Positions 60,156 through 64,000 of a stretch of 64,000 nt of DNA are shown here, in pieces. The position numbers and the translations under genes are program-made. The DNA comes from Oreohelix idahoensis (Eukaryota > Mollusca > Gastropoda > Stylommatophora > Oreohelicidae), in NCBI GenBank assembly GCA_024509875.1, contig JAMPIV010021255.1, positions 27,501-91,500 of the forward strand, given 5' to 3'. Numbering within the stretch: the first letter of the stretch is position 1; each line of letters starts with the position of its first letter. The notes under the pieces were generated by a model, which saw nothing but the letters and a program-made list of their open reading frames with translations, was not told where the DNA came from and did not search any database.

Positions 60156-60860
60156 AGTAAGCCTTACGGGCCTTGCCCTAACAGAATTTACAAAATTAGG
60201 AAAACCTATCCAATAAAAAAATAGTTATAGAATGTATGATTCCTAAATACACACATTTGGGATTCTCCAATGTGCTTTGGAGTTCGTGCACTGTGCTGAT
60301 ATCCTCCTTGAGATCTAAGGGAGGAGATTGGAGCACTGATGGAGTTGTCCGCGTGCAGTGAAGATGGTCCTTAAAACCAAACGACACAAACCTTTTCCAC
60401 CTTAGGGTGTAGAGGTTAGCCAGAGAAACCGCCATGTTATCATGTAAACTGCTTCCAGTCCAGTCCTCTGTCCTTCAGGGATTGTCTAATGTTGTCCTCC
60501 CAGCAAACTATGTGTCGTCATGGAGATCTGAATCGCTGGCTATTGTCTTACCATATGTGTCGTGGCAGCCGTTCTTCTCCAATACTACAGGCGTGACCAA
60601 ACCACAGTAACTGGGACTGTTCCACTCGGCTTTGAACGACCAGTGCTATTGTAAATAAGCACAGACAAAAAATGTGACAAAGGAAGAAAAACAGCGGTTA
60701 CAGAAAAACACATTGGTAATGAAGTTTTTTTTTGGGATGTACGACAACATTATTTTGTGACTGTCGTAATTTACTGGCAGGTCCTCCAAACACCAAGAGA
60801 TGTCTAACCCGTCAGCTACTAAATTCATTGCATCTAAGATACAGTGTTGTTCTGACTTGG
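60156..60860 (-). mobile_element. LINE 3' segment, inverted relative to 61985-62690
   Basis: The minus-strand reading contains RVEQSQLLWFGHACSIGEER, LPRHI and NIRQSLKDRGLDWKQF, the C-terminal block of an invertebrate LINE reverse transcriptase, with several stops. A long 3' non-coding part ends GTAAGGCTTACTCTTTACG. It pairs as an inverted repeat with 61985-62690 at high identity. The 79- and 93-codon minus-strand frames here are fragments of this repeat. The CTCTACACCCTAAGGTGGAA stretch near 60395-60420 is the relative of the 45-49 bp micro-insertions. Confidence 0.75.
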
Positions 60861-61383
60861 ATAAGGTGATTCTTGACTTACATGATTTACAAAGTAGCCC
60901 ATATTCATTACGGTAACAGTGCTGCATACAAGCAGATTATTTGTTTCTCTGGAAGTGGAGGAATGGTCTACTAGCTCTACAAACTCCACGCCACAAAGCC
61001 ACAGTTAATTTAATAAATAGATTTAAAAATTTATAGCATAGACTAACGTACAGGAATGATGAGATTTGAAGTCCCGTAGAGCAGGGGCTCCCAGCCTATG
61101 GTGTGCCTACCACAATGGGGATACGAGAAGCATCTCACATGGTTACACATAATATTTAGTCAATAACTATAGGATGGGCCAAACGTCTGGAAATATAGGC
61201 AATTTGCCTTATCTAAATTTATTCTAACTTATGTAATAATTGTTGTCTGTGCCAATATGGATTCGCCATTTGCAGCAGATTAACGCACAAAGATTGTTCT
61301 CATGTACACAAGACAGGGATCCTCACAAAAACAAGTAGCAGCCGAATTCTCTATGAATCCAGACTTTTGGGACACACTGTAAA
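60861..61383. other. Loop between inverted LINE segments, no gene recognised
   Basis: Contains a possible hAT-like terminus near 61083-61130 (CAGGGGCTCCCAGCCTATGG), but no partner end was found. Confidence 0.4.
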
Positions 61384-61545
61384 TAGTGAGAAACGAAGTT
61401 GTGGAATGGAAGAGTAAATAATTCAACTAAAATATTCCAAAAGTAGTAGTGGTAGTGAGAAACAAAGTTGTGGAATGGAAGAGTAAATAATTCAAGTGAA
61501 ATATTCCAAAAGTAGTAGTGTTAGTGAGAAACAAAGTTGTGGAAT
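61384..61545. repeat. Tandem repeat, 69-bp unit, 2.3 copies
   Basis: TAGTGAGAAAC starts at 61384, 61453 and 61522. Units are nearly identical, with AAAGTTGTGGAAT and ATATTCCAAAAGTAGTAGTG blocks. Confidence 0.92.
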
Positions 61546-61984
61546 AAAGAGAGAACGACAAGTTCTTATTCTAATCCGAAGCAACGAAAACAAACTCTCA
61601 CATCCAATTACAATTAGAAAACTAACTATAACTAATTACTAAGAATGTAGCCAGCAATAATAAAACCAACAAATGGAGAGTGGGATCGGAATCAGACTTG
61701 AACATGAAAGTGGGCAGGGAGATAACCTCGACATTTGGCACAGACCAGAAAGGATTGGCACGTGATAACTGGAGAACAATGTTACACAGGATGTGAGAGG
61801 ATGAAGGTTGTGACAATAGACACAATAAAAGCAGAAAACAAAAGCTGTCTCACTGACTGCCCATATTCATACATCGCTATATAATTATTGTAGTATACTA
61901 TATGATCTGTGATGTCAAAGACTAAAATCCCGCATGGTAAACTACGACGGTCTGATATGGACACTGATACAACACTGTATCTTA
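61546..61984. other. Non-coding interval, no gene recognised
   Basis: Two overlapping minus-strand frames of 67-69 codons without features. Confidence 0.45.
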
Positions 61985-62690
61985 TATGCAATGAATTCAG
62001 TAGCTGACGGGTTAAACATCACTTGGTGTTTGGAAGACCACCAGTAAATTACGAAAGTCACAAAATAATGTTGTACACCCAGAAACAAAAACTTCATTAC
62101 GAATGCGTTTTTCTGTAACCGCTGTTTCTCTTCCTTTGTCAGATTTTTAGTCTGTGTTTATTTACAATAGCACTGGTCGTTCACAGCCGAGTGGAACAGT
62201 CCTAGTTACTGTGGTTTGGTCACGTGTGTAGTATTGGAGAAGAAAGGCTGCCACGACACATAAGGGAAGACAATAGCCAGGGATATGGATCTCCAGGACG
62301 ACTCATAGTTTGCTGGGAGAACAACATTAGACAATCCCTGAAGGACCGAGGACTGGACTGGAAGCAGTTTGCAAGATAACATGGCGGTCTCTCTGGCTAA
62401 CCTCTACACCCTAAGGTGGAAAAGGTTTGTGTCGTTTGGTTTTAAGGACCATCTTCACTGCACGCGGACAACTCCATCAGTGCTCCAATCTCCTCCCTTA
62501 GATCTCAAGGAGGATATCAGCACAGTGCACGAACTCCAAAGTACAGGCGAGAATCCCAAATGAGTGTATTTAGGAATCACACATTCTATAAATATTTTTG
62601 TATCGGATAGGTTTTCCTAATTTTGTAAATTCTGCTAAGGCAAGGGCCGTAAGGCCTACTCTTTACGATTTTTTGGTCTCATTGGCCAAA
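61985..62690 (+). mobile_element. LINE 3' segment, plus orientation
   Basis: Inverted partner of 60156-60860. Carries RVEQS, LLWFGHVCSIGEERLPRHI and NIRQSLKDRGLDWKQFAR with stops, then the shared 3' non-coding part to GTAAGGCCTACTCTTTACG. Here the SINE tail seen in the other two composites is absent; the sequence changes at about 62675. Confidence 0.75.
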
Positions 62691-63695
62691 CCTTTTACTT
62701 TAACGAAATAGTAGGCTGCTCGCTGCCATTTTTTCGAAATATTCTGAGGAACAAGCAGCGATGAGCAGACTTGTGCTTTGTTTTAAATTAACAACAGAAA
62801 GCAGTCTGAACAGAGGCAGTGATGAAAGTGTGCCATATTCTATTGCCCAATTCATCTTTACTTGTTTATATTTCCTTGATATGTGGTAAGATAATGACAG
62901 AGGCGTAGCATCCATTAGGGAAGAGAAAAGAATACTGGTACCATTTGTTCCATCAAACTAAAGTGGAGAAGCAGAGTTGTCAGAGAGAGCTGACCATGTT
63001 CTTTTGTATTGAATGTATGTTTACATGTAAATTAGAGGAATTAGTTTGATATTAAGACAGAACCATAACTTGCATTGACAGAGGTTCCTGCTGGCACTTG
63101 TCTGGTGCTGGTACTCGATGATAGAGAAATTCAGCACTATTTCTAAGAGTCTCTGGTACCTGTTGGTATTAAAGAAGTTCAAGACCAGAGGAGACTGAAG
63201 TGTTTGGCCAAACCAACTGCAACTGCTGTGATTCCAGGAACCAGATAAGTGCAATATCTGGCCTGGGACAACTTATCACGACTAAAGAAAAATCTTCTGT
63301 ATAGACAAAAACGTTCCTCCAAAAGACTAACATAAACAATCCTAGTGAAACAAAAGAACATTGGGATTATGATAATCCCCAACCTGCCTTCTAGTACCAG
63401 TAGTAAATAGAGTAATTAATATTAACTTGAAAATTTGTAACAATGTACTATGGACATATTGTCTGTTGTATGTAAATATCTTTATATATATTTGTAAATA
63501 TATCTATCCATCTACATTGATTCTCATTGAACTGTAGTCCTGACCAAAACAACTTTAGGCTCAGGACCAATAAAGTTTAACAAAAGATATTTTAAATATA
63601 AAATTTAACAGCTGGAGTTAGTTGAGTTTATCATAGTAATTAGTATATGTTTGTATATGTTTTGTATTGAGATTCTTTAACAACACTCTTACAAT
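62691..63695. other. Non-coding interval, no gene recognised
   Basis: Frames of 67-77 codons on the minus strand have no features. Confidence 0.45.
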
Positions 63696-63843
63696 ACCCT
63701 AGACACTTTATGTAGCTTTCAGTCACGCTAGTCAAGAAAGAATATAACTTAGAGTGAGATCGTAGGGTGGTAACAAGAAAGGTACTCTGTAACACAGTTG
63801 TCCATTGTTTACCTCAGAGACCTTCACAGTTGATCTCACTCAA
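63696..63843. repeat. Dispersed repeat F, copy 2
   Basis: Partner of 18178-18312, same orientation, moderately diverged. Confidence 0.6.
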
Positions 63844-63892
63844 GTACAACTATACGCACACCATTCTTCTTAACATCAAAAACATACCACAG

Positions 63893-64000
63893 GGGAAAGC
63901 ATCCTATTTACTTCCGAAGGGAAACAATTTAACTGTTAACAAAAATCATAATAAATAACATATTTTCATTACTTTTTTAACCTTATTAATTTTTTATAAA
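63893..64000. repeat. Dispersed repeat G, copy 2 (runs off window)
   Basis: Partner of 59505-59612; continues past the window end. Confidence 0.85.

Overview
This window is an AT-rich stretch of an animal genome, almost certainly an invertebrate. It is built largely of transposable elements nested inside one another. The signs are LTR retrotransposons with gypsy-type reverse transcriptase, RTE-type LINEs with simple-repeat 3' tails, hAT and CACTA-like DNA transposons, tRNA-derived SINEs, long TA microsatellites and long gene-free intervals. No bacterial or viral gene organisation is present. I cannot fix the phylum; chelicerate arthropod or mollusc would both fit. No convincing host gene was found, only one weak first-exon candidate near 12.1 kb.

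Layout. 1-9575 is bounded by two inverted arms of about 239 bp. Inside lie a complete but decayed autonomous hAT (1219-3837), a non-autonomous hAT (5072-7720) split by a 2.27 kb CACTA-like transposon (5128-7400), a 49-bp tandem array and a tRNA-derived SINE. 9.6-18.2 kb is mostly unrecognised non-coding DNA with a CACGTG-bearing tandem array and two long TA tracts. 18445-20592 is a 5'-truncated RTE-type LINE on the minus strand with an 11-bp target duplication. 22.66-37.44 kb is an old LTR element (C, plus strand) whose right LTR appears split by a second LTR element (B, minus strand, 27682-36207). 37.4-41.5 kb holds gypsy and LINE debris and a 49-bp LINE-tail insertion. 42.66-43.24 kb is an 86-bp tandem array, followed by a proline-rich open frame of unknown nature. 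45097-48134 is a second, diverged CACTA-like transposon. It sits in a ZMYM/hAT-like gene remnant and is itself hit by an RTE LINE fragment. 49.3-58.9 kb is the best preserved element, LTR retrotransposon A (minus strand), with LTRs of about 1.08 kb differing at roughly 10 sites by eye and a 1543-residue gag-pol frame. 59-64 kb contains SINE/LINE tail composites, two of them in inverted orientation, and other dispersed repeats.

How the pieces relate. All three LTR elements place integrase before reverse transcriptase, the copia-like order known from the Gmr1-type Ty3/gypsy group. The two CACTA-like copies share CACTR ends, TIRs of about 120 bp, a TTA target duplication and one protein family. 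For copy 2 the unoccupied target survives in the neighbouring repeat unit. Nesting gives a relative history: hAT before CACTA copy 1; ZMYM-like repeat, then CACTA copy 2, then LINE fragment; LTR element C before B, with A youngest by LTR similarity.
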